The position numbers and the translations under genes are program-made. DNA of 64,000 nucleotides from positions 248,001 to 312,000 of the forward strand of contig NZ_BCUT01000001.1 of the NCBI RefSeq assembly GCF_001591365.1, given 5' to 3'. How positions within the stretch are numbered: the stretch's first letter is position 1; each line of letters opens with the position of its first letter. The DNA comes from Variovorax paradoxus NBRC 15149 (GTDB lineage Bacteria > Pseudomonadota > Gammaproteobacteria > Burkholderiales > Burkholderiaceae_C). The notes under the pieces are model-generated. The model saw only the letters and a list, made by a program, of their open reading frames with translations. It was not told where the DNA came from and did no database searches. Positions 57,469 through 64,000 of the stretch are shown piece by piece.

Positions 57469-58494
57469 TCAGGCGCGATTGTAATCCAGCCCCAGGGCCT
57501 GGAACGCCTGAACCAGGTCGGCCGGCGGAAGTGAACGCAGTTCCAGCGCGGCTTGCGTGACGGGATGCACGAAAGCGAGCCTGAAGGCGTGCAGCGCCTG
57601 CCGCCCCAGCCCCGCGGCCGGCGCTCCGCCGTAGAGCGCATCGCCAACGAGCGGATGCCCGATCGACGCCATGTGCACGCGGATCTGGTGCGTGCGGCCC
57701 GTTTCGAGCGTGCACCGCACGGCACAAGCCTGCGCGTTGCTGTCCAGGCGCTCGATGAGCGTGCGTGCCGTCTTGCCGGCATGGCGCTCGAGGTCGACCA
57801 CGGCCATGCGCAAACGGTTGCGCGGATCGCGGCCGATGGGCGCGTCGACCTGCCGGGCTGCGGCGCCGGCCCAGGGCTTGTGTCCGAGCGCGAGGTATTG
57901 CCGCTTGACTTCGCGCGCGGCGATCAGCGCCACCATGGCATCCATCGCGGCCCGGGTGCGCGCCACGACCATGAGCCCGCTGGTGTCGCGGTCGAGCCGG
58001 TGCACGATGCCCGCGCGCGGCAGCAGCGCGGCCTTGGGGTCGAGCGCGAGCAGGCCGTTCAGCAGCGTGCCGCTCCAGTGGCCCGGCGCCGGATGCACCA
58101 CCAGGCCGGCCGGCTTGTCGATGATGCGCAGGTGCTCGTCCTCGTGCACCGTGACGATGTCCATCGGCTCGGGCCGGAAGGCCTGGCTCTGGGGCGTCGG
58201 CCGCAGCTCGATATGGCCGGTCTGCCCTGCGCGCACGGTGGCGGAAGCCTTCAGCAGGGTGCGCCCCTGCAGCTCCACGGCGCCGGCTTCGATCAGCTGT
58301 TGCAGATAGTTGCGAGAAAATTCCGGCACCAGGGCGGCCAGCGCGCGGTCCAGCCGCTGGCCATGCTCGGCCGGGCCCACAGTGAAGGGCCGCAGTTCGC
58401 TGGATTCGACCGGGTCGGCGCCCTCGTCGGCCTCGGCGGCGTCGGGGACCATGTCCAGGGGGTCGGTCGATATAATTGAGGGCAACTGTTTCAC
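57469..58494 (-). CDS. rluD: 23S rRNA pseudouridine synthase RluD
   Basis: The protein has up to 341 residues. An S4 domain ([37 protein letters not shown]) is followed by the RluA-type synthase, with [19 protein letters not shown] and the catalytic Asp in [17 protein letters not shown], then [20 protein letters not shown]. It makes pseudouridines 1911, 1915 and 1917 in helix 69 of 23S rRNA. The start is uncertain: GTG 58494 gives the full length, but ATG 58452 would leave the TATAAT at 58471-58476 free as a bamD promoter element. It is divergent from bamD, as in E. coli. Confidence 0.93.
   Translation of the reverse strand: MKQLPSIISTDPLDMVPDAAEADEGADPVESSELRPFTVGPAEHGQRLDRALAALVPEFSRNYLQQLIEAGAVELQGRTLLKASATVRAGQTGHIELRPTPQSQAFRPEPMDIVTVHEDEHLRIIDKPAGLVVHPAPGHWSGTLLNGLLALDPKAALLPRAGIVHRLDRDTSGLMVVARTRAAMDAMVALIAAREVKRQYLALGHKPWAGAAARQVDAPIGRDPRNRLRMAVVDLERHAGKTARTLIERLDSNAQACAVRCTLETGRTHQIRVHMASIGHPLVGDALYGGAPAAGLGRQALHAFRLAFVHPVTQAALELRSLPPADLVQAFQALGLDYNRA
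58471..58476 (+). promoter_or_regulatory. TATAAT, candidate -10 element of bamD
   Basis: A perfect TATAAT lies 33-38 bases before the bamD ATG at 58509, in the short gap between the divergent rluD and bamD genes. No good -35 hexamer was found at the right spacing, so the call rests on the -10 alone. If used, it supports the shorter rluD start. Confidence 0.35.
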
Positions 58495-58508
58495 GAAAGC
58501 CGTATGTG

Positions 58509-59315
58509 ATGTTTCGCGCCAAATTATCGGTCCCCTCCTGGATCGCCCTCAGCGCGGCAGCGCTGCTTGCAGCCGGCTGCTCCTCCACCTCCGTCGACAA
58601 GACCGCCAACTGGAGCCCCAACCGCATCTACGCCGAGGCCAAGGACGAAGTGGGCTCCGGCGCCTACGACAAGGCCGTGCCGCTGTACGAGAAGCTCGAA
58701 GGCCGCGCCGCCGGCACGCCGCTCGCGCAGCAGGCCCAGCTCGAGAAGGCCTACGCCCAGTACAAGTCCGGCGAGAAGGCCAATGCCATCGCCACCATCG
58801 ACCGCTTCCTGAAGCTGCATCCGGCCAGCCCGGCGATCGACTACGCGCTCTACCTCAAGGGCGTGATCAACTTCAACGACGACCTCGGCATGTTCGCGTT
58901 CCTGACGCGCCAGGACCTGTCCGAGCGCGACCAGAAGGCCGCCAAGGAATCGTTCGAGTCGTTCAAGGAACTGGCAACGCGCTTCCCCGAGTCGCGCTAC
59001 GCGCCCGACGCGCGCCAGCGCATGAACTACATCGTGAACTCGCTCGCGCAGTACGAAGTGCACGTGGCGCGCTACTACTACTCGCGCGGCGCCTATCTGG
59101 CGGCCATCAACCGCGCGCAGCTCGCGCTGTCCGACTACCGCGAAGTGCCCGCGCTCGAAGAAGCCCTGTACATCATCGTGCGCTCCTACGATGCGCTCGG
59201 CATGAAGGACCTGCGCGACGACGCCCAGCGCGTGCTGACCACCAACTATCCGCACAGCGAGTACCTCGCGCGCGGCTTCAAGGGCAAGGACGATCCGTGG
59301 TGGAAGGTCTGGTAA
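58509..59315 (+). CDS. bamD: Outer-membrane assembly lipoprotein BamD (ComL)
   Basis: The protein has 268 residues. A signal peptide ends in the lipobox LLAAGC. The mature part begins WSPNRIYAEAKDEVGSGAYD and forms five TPR-like repeats, with KAVPLYEKLEGRAAGTPLAQ, RFPESRYAPDARQRMNYIVN and ARYYYSRGAYLAAINRAQLA, ending KGKDDPWWKVW. BamD is the essential lipoprotein of the BAM complex. ATG 58509 is chosen because it gives a normal signal peptide. A UUCG-loop terminator follows. Its partner BamB is encoded on the other strand at 46652. Confidence 0.95.
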   Translation: MFRAKLSVPSWIALSAAALLAAGCSSTSVDKTANWSPNRIYAEAKDEVGSGAYDKAVPLYEKLEGRAAGTPLAQQAQLEKAYAQYKSGEKANAIATIDRFLKLHPASPAIDYALYLKGVINFNDDLGMFAFLTRQDLSERDQKAAKESFESFKELATRFPESRYAPDARQRMNYIVNSLAQYEVHVARYYYSRGAYLAAINRAQLALSDYREVPALEEALYIIVRSYDALGMKDLRDDAQRVLTTNYPHSEYLARGFKGKDDPWWKVW

Positions 59316-59329
59316 TCCGCTGGAACGAC

Positions 59330-59351
59330 AAAAAGCCCTTCGGGGCTTTTT
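59330..59351. terminator. UUCG-loop intrinsic terminator, both directions
   Basis: AAAAAGCCC (59330-59338) and GGGCTTTTT (59343-59351) pair around a TTCG tetraloop, with T runs on both strands. It lies between the convergent bamD and DinG-type genes and should end both. Confidence 0.92.
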
Positions 59352-59366
59352 CTTCGTCTGCGCCCT

Positions 59367-61424
59367 TCAGGCCGAGAGCGAGTTCCTGAGTTCGCCGATC
59401 GCCGCCTCGAAGTCCGCTTCGCTTTCCAGCCTGCGCATCGGCGGCAGCGCGGCCAGGAGCCGCCGGCCATAGCCCATGGCGACCAGGCGGGTGTCGCAAA
59501 TGGCAAGCACGCCGCAGTCGGTTTCGCGGCGAATCAGCCGCCCCGCTCCCTGCTTGAGCGCCACGGCCGCCTCGGGCAGCGAATAGTCGCTGAACGAGCT
59601 GCGGCCCTGGGCTTCGAGGCGCTGCGAGCGCGCCTCGACCAGCGGATCGTTGGGCGGAGGGAACGGCAGCTTGTCGATCACCACCAGCTGCAATGCATCG
59701 CCGGGCGCATCGAAGCCTTCCCAGAACGATGCCGACGCCACCAGCACGCAGCCGGCGCGCCCGCCCTCCGCGCCTTCGCGAAAGCGGTCCATGAGCACGC
59801 GCTTGGGCAGCTCGCCCTGCACCAGCACCTCGGGCCGCACGTCGGCCTCGAGCCGTTCGAACTGCTGCTTCATCTCGTCGCCGATGGCGCGCAGCGCGCG
59901 CAGCGTGGTGGTCAGCACCAGGGTCCGTCCGCCCAGTTCGGCGGCGCCGCGTGCGGCCAGCTGCGCCACGCGTGCGCTGTGGGCGGCGTCGTTGGGCTTG
60001 GGAAAGGCACGCGGCACATAGAGCCCGGCCTGCGCGGCATAGTCGAAGGGGCTCTGCACCCGCAGCACCTCGGCGTCGCCCAGGCCGCACGGCTCGGTGA
60101 ACCAGCGCAGCGTGGGTTCGTCGCCCAGCGTGGCGGAGGTGAAGACCCAGGCGCGTCCGCTGTCTTCGGGCGCCGCGCGGGCTTCGTGTTCATCGCCGTC
60201 GTCGGGGGCCGCGCCGCTGCCGATCTTGAGCACGCGCGTGCGCATGGCCTCGGCAATGTCGAGCGGCGATTCGACCAGCCGCAGCTGCGTGCCCACGTCC
60301 ACCCAGCGCACCGAGTCGGTTTCGCAGGGCAGCGCAAAGCGTGCCGCGCGCTTGGCGAGCTGCTGCGCCCGCTCATACAGGCGCACGAAATCGGGCGATA
60401 TCTCGCTGACGGTATCGAGCCCTTCGGCAGCCATTTCAAAGGCGTGCTGCAGGGCTTCGAGCGCGTCCTGCCAGGCCTGCGCGTCGATGCCTTCCGGCGA
60501 CGGGCCCACCCAGCGCAGCTTGGTGCCGGGCCACTGCTTGCCGACCGCAAGGCGCAGCTCGCGCGCGGCGCGTTCGACGGCCGCCACCAGCTGCTGCCAG
60601 TCGACCAGCCCGCGCGCATGCTGCAAGCCGGCTCCGAGCAGGTCGCGCGCAAAGTCCAGGGCCTGCCCGCTGCCGAGCTGCGCGCCGAGGAACTGCACGC
60701 CGGTTTCGTTGAGCTGGTGGGCCTCGTCGAACACCACCACGCTCACGGTCGGCAGCAGTTCCGCCATGCCGGTCTCGCGCACTGCAAGATCGGCGAAGAA
60801 CAGGTGATGGTTGATGACCACCACATCGGCCGCCAGCGCCTCGCGCCGCGCCAGGTTGACGTGGCAGGGCTTGAACTGCGGGCACTGCGCGCCCAGGCAG
60901 TTCTCGCGCGTGGAAGTGATGAGCGGAATGAGCGGCGAGCGCTCGTCCAGCCCGGGCAGCTCGGCCAGGTCGCCGGTTCGCGTGGCCTTGGACCACTGCT
61001 CGATCTTGGCGAGCGTGCGCAGGCTGCCGCGTTCGGGCAGCGAGGCATCGTGGCGCGCGAGGTCGAGCCGGTGCAGGCACAGGTAGCTCGCGCGCCCCTT
61101 GAGCAGCGCCGTGCGCACCGGCAGCTCGAGCGCCTCGACCAGCCGCGGCAGGTCGCGGCCGAACAACTGGTCCTGCAGGGTCTTGGTGGCGGTCGACAGC
61201 AGCACGCGCTCGCCGCTCAGCAACGCCGGCACGAGATACGAGAAAGTCTTGCCCACGCCGGTGCCGGCCTCGACCACCAGCACGCCGCCGTCCTCGATGG
61301 TGCGGGCGACGGCCAGCGCCATTTCGGTCTGCCCCGAGCGCTCGCGGAACTGTTCTGCCGCACGCGACAGGACGCCGCCCTGCGCGAAGGCGTCGCGCAC
61401 CTTGTCCTCGAGTGTTTCGCTCAC
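59367..61424 (-). CDS. DinG/YoaA-type XPD-family DNA helicase
   Basis: The protein has 685 residues and starts at GTG 61424 (VSETLEDKVRDAFAQGG), overlapping the upstream stop (GTGA). Walker A is EAGTGVGKTFSYLVPALL, the DEAH box is VVVFDEAHQLNETGV, and the Fe-S cluster ligands are in GRASYLCLHR and ENCLGAQCPQFKPCHVN. Helicase motifs near the end are ASASFWEGFDAPGDALQ and LKQGAGRLIRRETDCG. It belongs to the XPD-like 5'-3' helicases that unwind damaged or structured DNA. Whether it is DinG or the shorter YoaA is uncertain; lack of an N-terminal nuclease domain fits either. Confidence 0.9.
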   Translation of the reverse strand: MSETLEDKVRDAFAQGGVLSRAAEQFRERSGQTEMALAVARTIEDGGVLVVEAGTGVGKTFSYLVPALLSGERVLLSTATKTLQDQLFGRDLPRLVEALELPVRTALLKGRASYLCLHRLDLARHDASLPERGSLRTLAKIEQWSKATRTGDLAELPGLDERSPLIPLITSTRENCLGAQCPQFKPCHVNLARREALAADVVVINHHLFFADLAVRETGMAELLPTVSVVVFDEAHQLNETGVQFLGAQLGSGQALDFARDLLGAGLQHARGLVDWQQLVAAVERAARELRLAVGKQWPGTKLRWVGPSPEGIDAQAWQDALEALQHAFEMAAEGLDTVSEISPDFVRLYERAQQLAKRAARFALPCETDSVRWVDVGTQLRLVESPLDIAEAMRTRVLKIGSGAAPDDGDEHEARAAPEDSGRAWVFTSATLGDEPTLRWFTEPCGLGDAEVLRVQSPFDYAAQAGLYVPRAFPKPNDAAHSARVAQLAARGAAELGGRTLVLTTTLRALRAIGDEMKQQFERLEADVRPEVLVQGELPKRVLMDRFREGAEGGRAGCVLVASASFWEGFDAPGDALQLVVIDKLPFPPPNDPLVEARSQRLEAQGRSSFSDYSLPEAAVALKQGAGRLIRRETDCGVLAICDTRLVAMGYGRRLLAALPPMRRLESEADFEAAIGELRNSLSA

Positions 61425-61624
61425 GCGGGTTCTTTCGGATCGAGCACGTTCTCGAGCCGCGTGATCTGGTCGCGCAGCGCAAGCCGGCGCTTCTTCAGAC
61501 GGCGCAGCAGCAGCTCGTCCTGCGGCGAAGCTTCGGCCAGGCGGTCGATGGTGGCGTCGAGGTCGGCGTGTTCGATGCGCAGCTCGATCAATTGGCGGGA
61601 AAGGGAGTGAAGATTGGAGTCCAA
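61421..61624 (-). CDS. YdcH family (DUF465) protein
   Basis: The protein has about 67 residues, a single coiled-coil hairpin: LDSNLHSLSRQLIELRIEHA, then LLLRRLKKRRLALRDQITRL and ENVLDPKEPA. This is the DUF465/YdcH signature. No ATG is in a suitable place: TTG 61624 gives the family-like N-terminus, and GTG 61666 would add 14 residues without likeness. The stop overlaps the helicase start (GTGA). The function is unknown. It is divergent from the PP2C gene. Confidence 0.8.
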   Translation of the reverse strand: MDSNLHSLSRQLIELRIEHADLDATIDRLAEASPQDELLLRRLKKRRLALRDQITRLENVLDPKEPA

Positions 61625-61732
61625 CGTTGGCGCTGCGAACGTATTCCGCCCGCAGCTCGTGTTCACTCGATAATACGTCCTGGTACGAATCCACGAGAAG
61701 ACAGAAGGCGCGCCGCAGGCGCATTTGCGCTC

Positions 61733-62500
61733 ATGACACAAGGCTTTCGGCTTGCCGCCGCCACCGGTCTCCACAAGGGAGACCGCCCCTATCAGCAGGA
61801 CCAGGTCCTGATGATGAGCCATCCGCGCGTGCCCGGCTGCATGCTGGGCATCATTGCCGACGGCATGGGCGGGCGCAGCGGCGGGCGCAAGGCCTCCGAC
61901 CAGGTGCTGATGACCGCGCGCCAGCTGTTCACGCGCTACCACCCCGACCGCGACAGCTCCGCGGCCGTGCTGCGCCAGCTGCTGGAGGATGCGCACACGG
62001 TCATCAAGCTCACGGCCCTGTCGAGCGAGCAGGAACCGCACAGCACGCTGGCGGCCTTTCTGATGAACCCCAAGGGCGACTGCGCCTGGATCCATGCCGG
62101 CGACTCGCGCATCTACCACTTCCAGAACGGCGAGCTCGTCACGCGCACGCGCGACCATTCCTATGTCCAGGTGCTCATCGACCGCGGCGAAATCACCGAG
62201 GCCGAGGCCAATGTCCATCCCAAGGGCAACATCCTCCTCGGATGCCTGGGCATGACCACGACGCCTCCGCCCATCGAGCCGCACTACATCCCCGCGATGC
62301 AGCCGGGCGACCTGCTCATGGCCTGCAGCGACGGGCTCTGGCACTACTTCAGCCCCGAGGAGCTGGCCAGCGTGCTGTACGCGGAGCCGCCGCGCGAAGC
62401 GGTGGAAATCCTGGTGGGAGAAGCGCGCCGCCGGGCGCGCGGCACGGGCGACAACATTTCGATCGTGGTGCTGAAGCTCGAAGCGCTTCCTCAAGACTGA
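61733..62500 (+). CDS. PP2C-family (PPM) protein phosphatase
   Basis: The protein has 255 residues. The PPM motifs are complete: RPYQQDQVLMMSH near the start, GIIADGMGGRSGG (metal Asp and Gly), WIHAGDSRIYHFQNGEL, ACSDGLWHYFSPEEL and GTGDNISIVVLKL. It dephosphorylates Ser/Thr residues using two Mn/Mg ions in the cytoplasm. No kinase gene is next to it, so its partner is elsewhere. ATG 61733 is chosen since the upstream frame is Arg-rich and unrelated. It is divergent from the YdcH-helicase pair. Confidence 0.92.
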   Translation: MTQGFRLAAATGLHKGDRPYQQDQVLMMSHPRVPGCMLGIIADGMGGRSGGRKASDQVLMTARQLFTRYHPDRDSSAAVLRQLLEDAHTVIKLTALSSEQEPHSTLAAFLMNPKGDCAWIHAGDSRIYHFQNGELVTRTRDHSYVQVLIDRGEITEAEANVHPKGNILLGCLGMTTTPPPIEPHYIPAMQPGDLLMACSDGLWHYFSPEELASVLYAEPPREAVEILVGEARRRARGTGDNISIVVLKLEALPQD

Positions 62501-62534
62501 GCGCTGCCACTGGCGCTCGCCCGGCGAGGTGGGC

Positions 62535-63206
62535 TCAGTGGCTGGGCGCCGAAGCCGGCGATGCCGGCGGCGGGGGCAAGGGCGCCCCGCGCGGCTTGGT
62601 GCGCTCGGCGTTCTGCCGCTCGCGGCTGGCCCGGTGCTCGGCCGCCTTTTGCTGCTTGCTCTCGAAGCGTTCGACCGCCGCCGGCGCCTCGGCGCGCCGC
62701 TGGGCGGCCTTGGCCTGCTCGTCGGCGTGGGCCTTCTGCTTGGCTTCGAGCTGGCGCCGGCGCTCGTCGGCCTCGGCCGCCGTCGCGGCGCGGCTCGCCG
62801 CATGATCGGCCGCGCGCTGCTCGCGGTCCTGCTGGGCTTTTTTAGCCTCTTCCTGCTTCTCGGGCGTGTCCTGCGGGCGCCGCGTGGCGGCCTTCTGGTC
62901 GAGCTTCTCGAGTTCGGCCGCACCACGGCGCTGGCGCTCGATGTCGTTGATGGCCGTTTCCTGGCGCTTGATGTGGTCGGTCTCGACGCGGCGGCGCTTG
63001 CGGCTGTCGCGCAGGCAGTCCTCGACCGCGAACTTCTGGTAGCAGGCGGCGCGCTCCTTCTCGAAGCGCGCGTCGATGGCCGCGCGCTCGGCGGCCAGCC
63101 GGCTGCGCTCCGCTTCGAAGTTCGCATTGCCCGCAGCCGCGTTGGACTGTGCCCAGAGCGGCAGGCTGCCCAAGGCCATCAGCATGGCGAGAACAATTTT
63201 TTTCAT
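62535..63206 (-). CDS. Exported coiled-coil protein of unknown function
   Basis: The protein has 223 residues. A signal peptide (MKKIVLAMLMALGSLPLWAQ) is followed by an almost entirely helical, highly charged body rich in Ala, Glu, Arg and Lys (RSRLAAERAAIDARFEKERA, QQDREQRAADHAASRAATAA), with a lone Cys pair in ACYQKFAVEDCLRD that may form a disulfide. The C-terminus is Pro-rich. I recognise no named family. The ATG overlaps the stop of zapE (ATGA), so it is coupled to a cell-division gene. It may act in the periplasm or envelope. Confidence 0.75.
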   Translation of the reverse strand: MKKIVLAMLMALGSLPLWAQSNAAAGNANFEAERSRLAAERAAIDARFEKERAACYQKFAVEDCLRDSRKRRRVETDHIKRQETAINDIERQRRGAAELEKLDQKAATRRPQDTPEKQEEAKKAQQDREQRAADHAASRAATAAEADERRRQLEAKQKAHADEQAKAAQRRAEAPAAVERFESKQQKAAEHRASRERQNAERTKPRGAPLPPPPASPASAPSH

Positions 63207-64000
63207 GTCAGTCGAGTGTCCACGATGCGGCGTTCCAGGGAGAGGAACTCGCTCGATTGCATTTCGGTGAGCCTGGAAACCGTCCGCGGGAATTCGTGCG
63301 CGAGCGGCCCCTCGGTGTACAACGCCTCCGGCGGTACCTCGGCCGACATGATGAGCTTGACGCGCCGGTCGTACAAGACGTCGACCAGCCAGGTGAAACG
63401 GCGTGCTTCGGAGGCCATGCGCACCGGCATGTGCGGCACGTCGGACAGCAGCACGGTGTGGAACTGGCTCGCGATCTCGAGATAGTCGTTCTGCGAGCGC
63501 GGTCCGCCGCACAGCGTCTTGAAGTCGAACCAGACCACGCCGCCGGCCTTGCGCCTGGCGCGGATCTCGCGCTGCTCGATGTGCAGGACCGGGTTCTCGT
63601 CGGCCGTTTCGGCCAACCTGTCGAAGGCCTTGCGCATCTCCTTTTCGGCCGAGGCATCGTTGGGCGTCAGGTACATGCGCAGCTGCTCGAGCGTGCGGCG
63701 CCGGTAGTCGGTGCCGTTGTCCACGCTCAGCACCTCGAGCTTCTGGTTGAGCAGCGCGATCGCGGGCAGGATGCGGTCGCGGTGCAGCCCGCCGGGGTAG
63801 AGGTCGTCGGGCCTGAAATTGGAGGTGGTGACAAAGCCCACGCCGTTCTCGAACAGCGCCACCAGCAGGCGGTGAAGGATCATCGCGTCGGTGATGTCCG
63901 CCACGTGGAACTCGTCGAAGCAGATCAGCTTGTAGCGCTTGGAGATGCGCAGCCCGAGTTCGTCGAGCGGGTTGACCGTGCCCTGCAGCTCGCGCAGTTC
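63203..64000 (-). CDS. zapE: ZapE/AFG1-like ATPase, C-terminal part
   Basis: The gene runs off the right edge, so the N-terminus with Walker A is missing. The visible 265 residues begin at LRELQGTVNPLDELGLRI and have Walker B as KLICFDEFHVADITDAM, sensor LLVALFENGVGFVTTSNFRP, then YPGGLHRDRILPAIALL, RFTWLVDVLYDRRVKLIMSA and the AFG1-type ending. ZapE is an ATPase that acts on FtsZ rings and may aid membrane protein turnover. It ends with an ATGA overlap to the secreted coiled-coil gene. Confidence 0.93.
   Translation of the reverse strand, partial: ELRELQGTVNPLDELGLRISKRYKLICFDEFHVADITDAMILHRLLVALFENGVGFVTTSNFRPDDLYPGGLHRDRILPAIALLNQKLEVLSVDNGTDYRRRTLEQLRMYLTPNDASAEKEMRKAFDRLAETADENPVLHIEQREIRARRKAGGVVWFDFKTLCGGPRSQNDYLEIASQFHTVLLSDVPHMPVRMASEARRFTWLVDVLYDRRVKLIMSAEVPPEALYTEGPLAHEFPRTVSRLTEMQSSEFLSLERRIVDTRLT

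Overview
The window looks like a stretch of a beta-proteobacterial chromosome, most likely Variovorax or a close relative in the Comamonadaceae (Burkholderiales). I infer this from the high G+C coding sequence, the tripartite tricarboxylate (Tct/Bug) transporter, HisZ, and the gene order rlmN-pilF-rodZ-ispG-hisS-yfgM-bamB-der-hfq-hflX-hflK-hflC-hisZ-purA. Names come from reading motifs in the translations; no database search was possible.

Positions 1-2653 form a small accessory, defence-like segment. It holds the end of an uncharacterised gene cut by the window edge, a short gene resembling the start of a HamA/DUF1837-type defence protein that stops early, and a two-gene toxin-antitoxin-like operon (regulator plus nucleotidyltransferase). 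A perfect 10-bp inverted repeat lies just upstream of that operon. About 0.9 kb with little coding signal follows (2654-3562), then several orphan small proteins (3395-4614).

Positions 4700-37800 are a mosaic of mostly single genes or pairs. They cover amino-acid and lipid metabolism (D-threonine aldolase/D-serine dehydratase-like enzyme, enoyl-CoA hydratase, 2,4-dienoyl-CoA reductase-like SDR, short CoA-transferase, 3-hydroxybutyrate dehydrogenase with a patatin lipase) and secreted enzymes (PhoX-type phosphatase, phytase-like esterase lipoprotein, TesA-type esterase). Transport is represented by Tct, a split chromate transporter and a LolD/YbbA-type ATPase. RNA modification is represented by RlmB and the YgiQ radical-SAM protein. 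Regulators are a MarR-acetyltransferase fusion, an XRE-cupin protein and an AraC protein, the first two with visible palindromes at their starts.

Positions 37949-54530 are a dense minus-strand housekeeping run: ndk, rlmN, pilF, rodZ, ispG, hisS, yfgM, bamB, der, hfq, hflX, hflK, hflC, a DUF2065 gene, hisZ, purA and a phosphoribosyltransferase gene. Many genes overlap or are a few bases apart; a strong terminator follows hfq. It links outer-membrane assembly, ribosome assembly, translation, membrane proteolysis control and purine/histidine synthesis.

Positions 54682-64000 hold rluB-scpB and rluD (minus), bamD (plus), a DinG-type helicase with a YdcH-like protein (minus), a PP2C phosphatase (plus), and zapE (cut by the right edge) overlapping a secreted coiled-coil protein gene. 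No tRNA, rRNA, CRISPR array or intact insertion sequence was seen. The most novel-looking material is the left-end TA pair with its unusual domain order and operator, the truncated defence-gene remnant beside it, and several unexplained palindromes.
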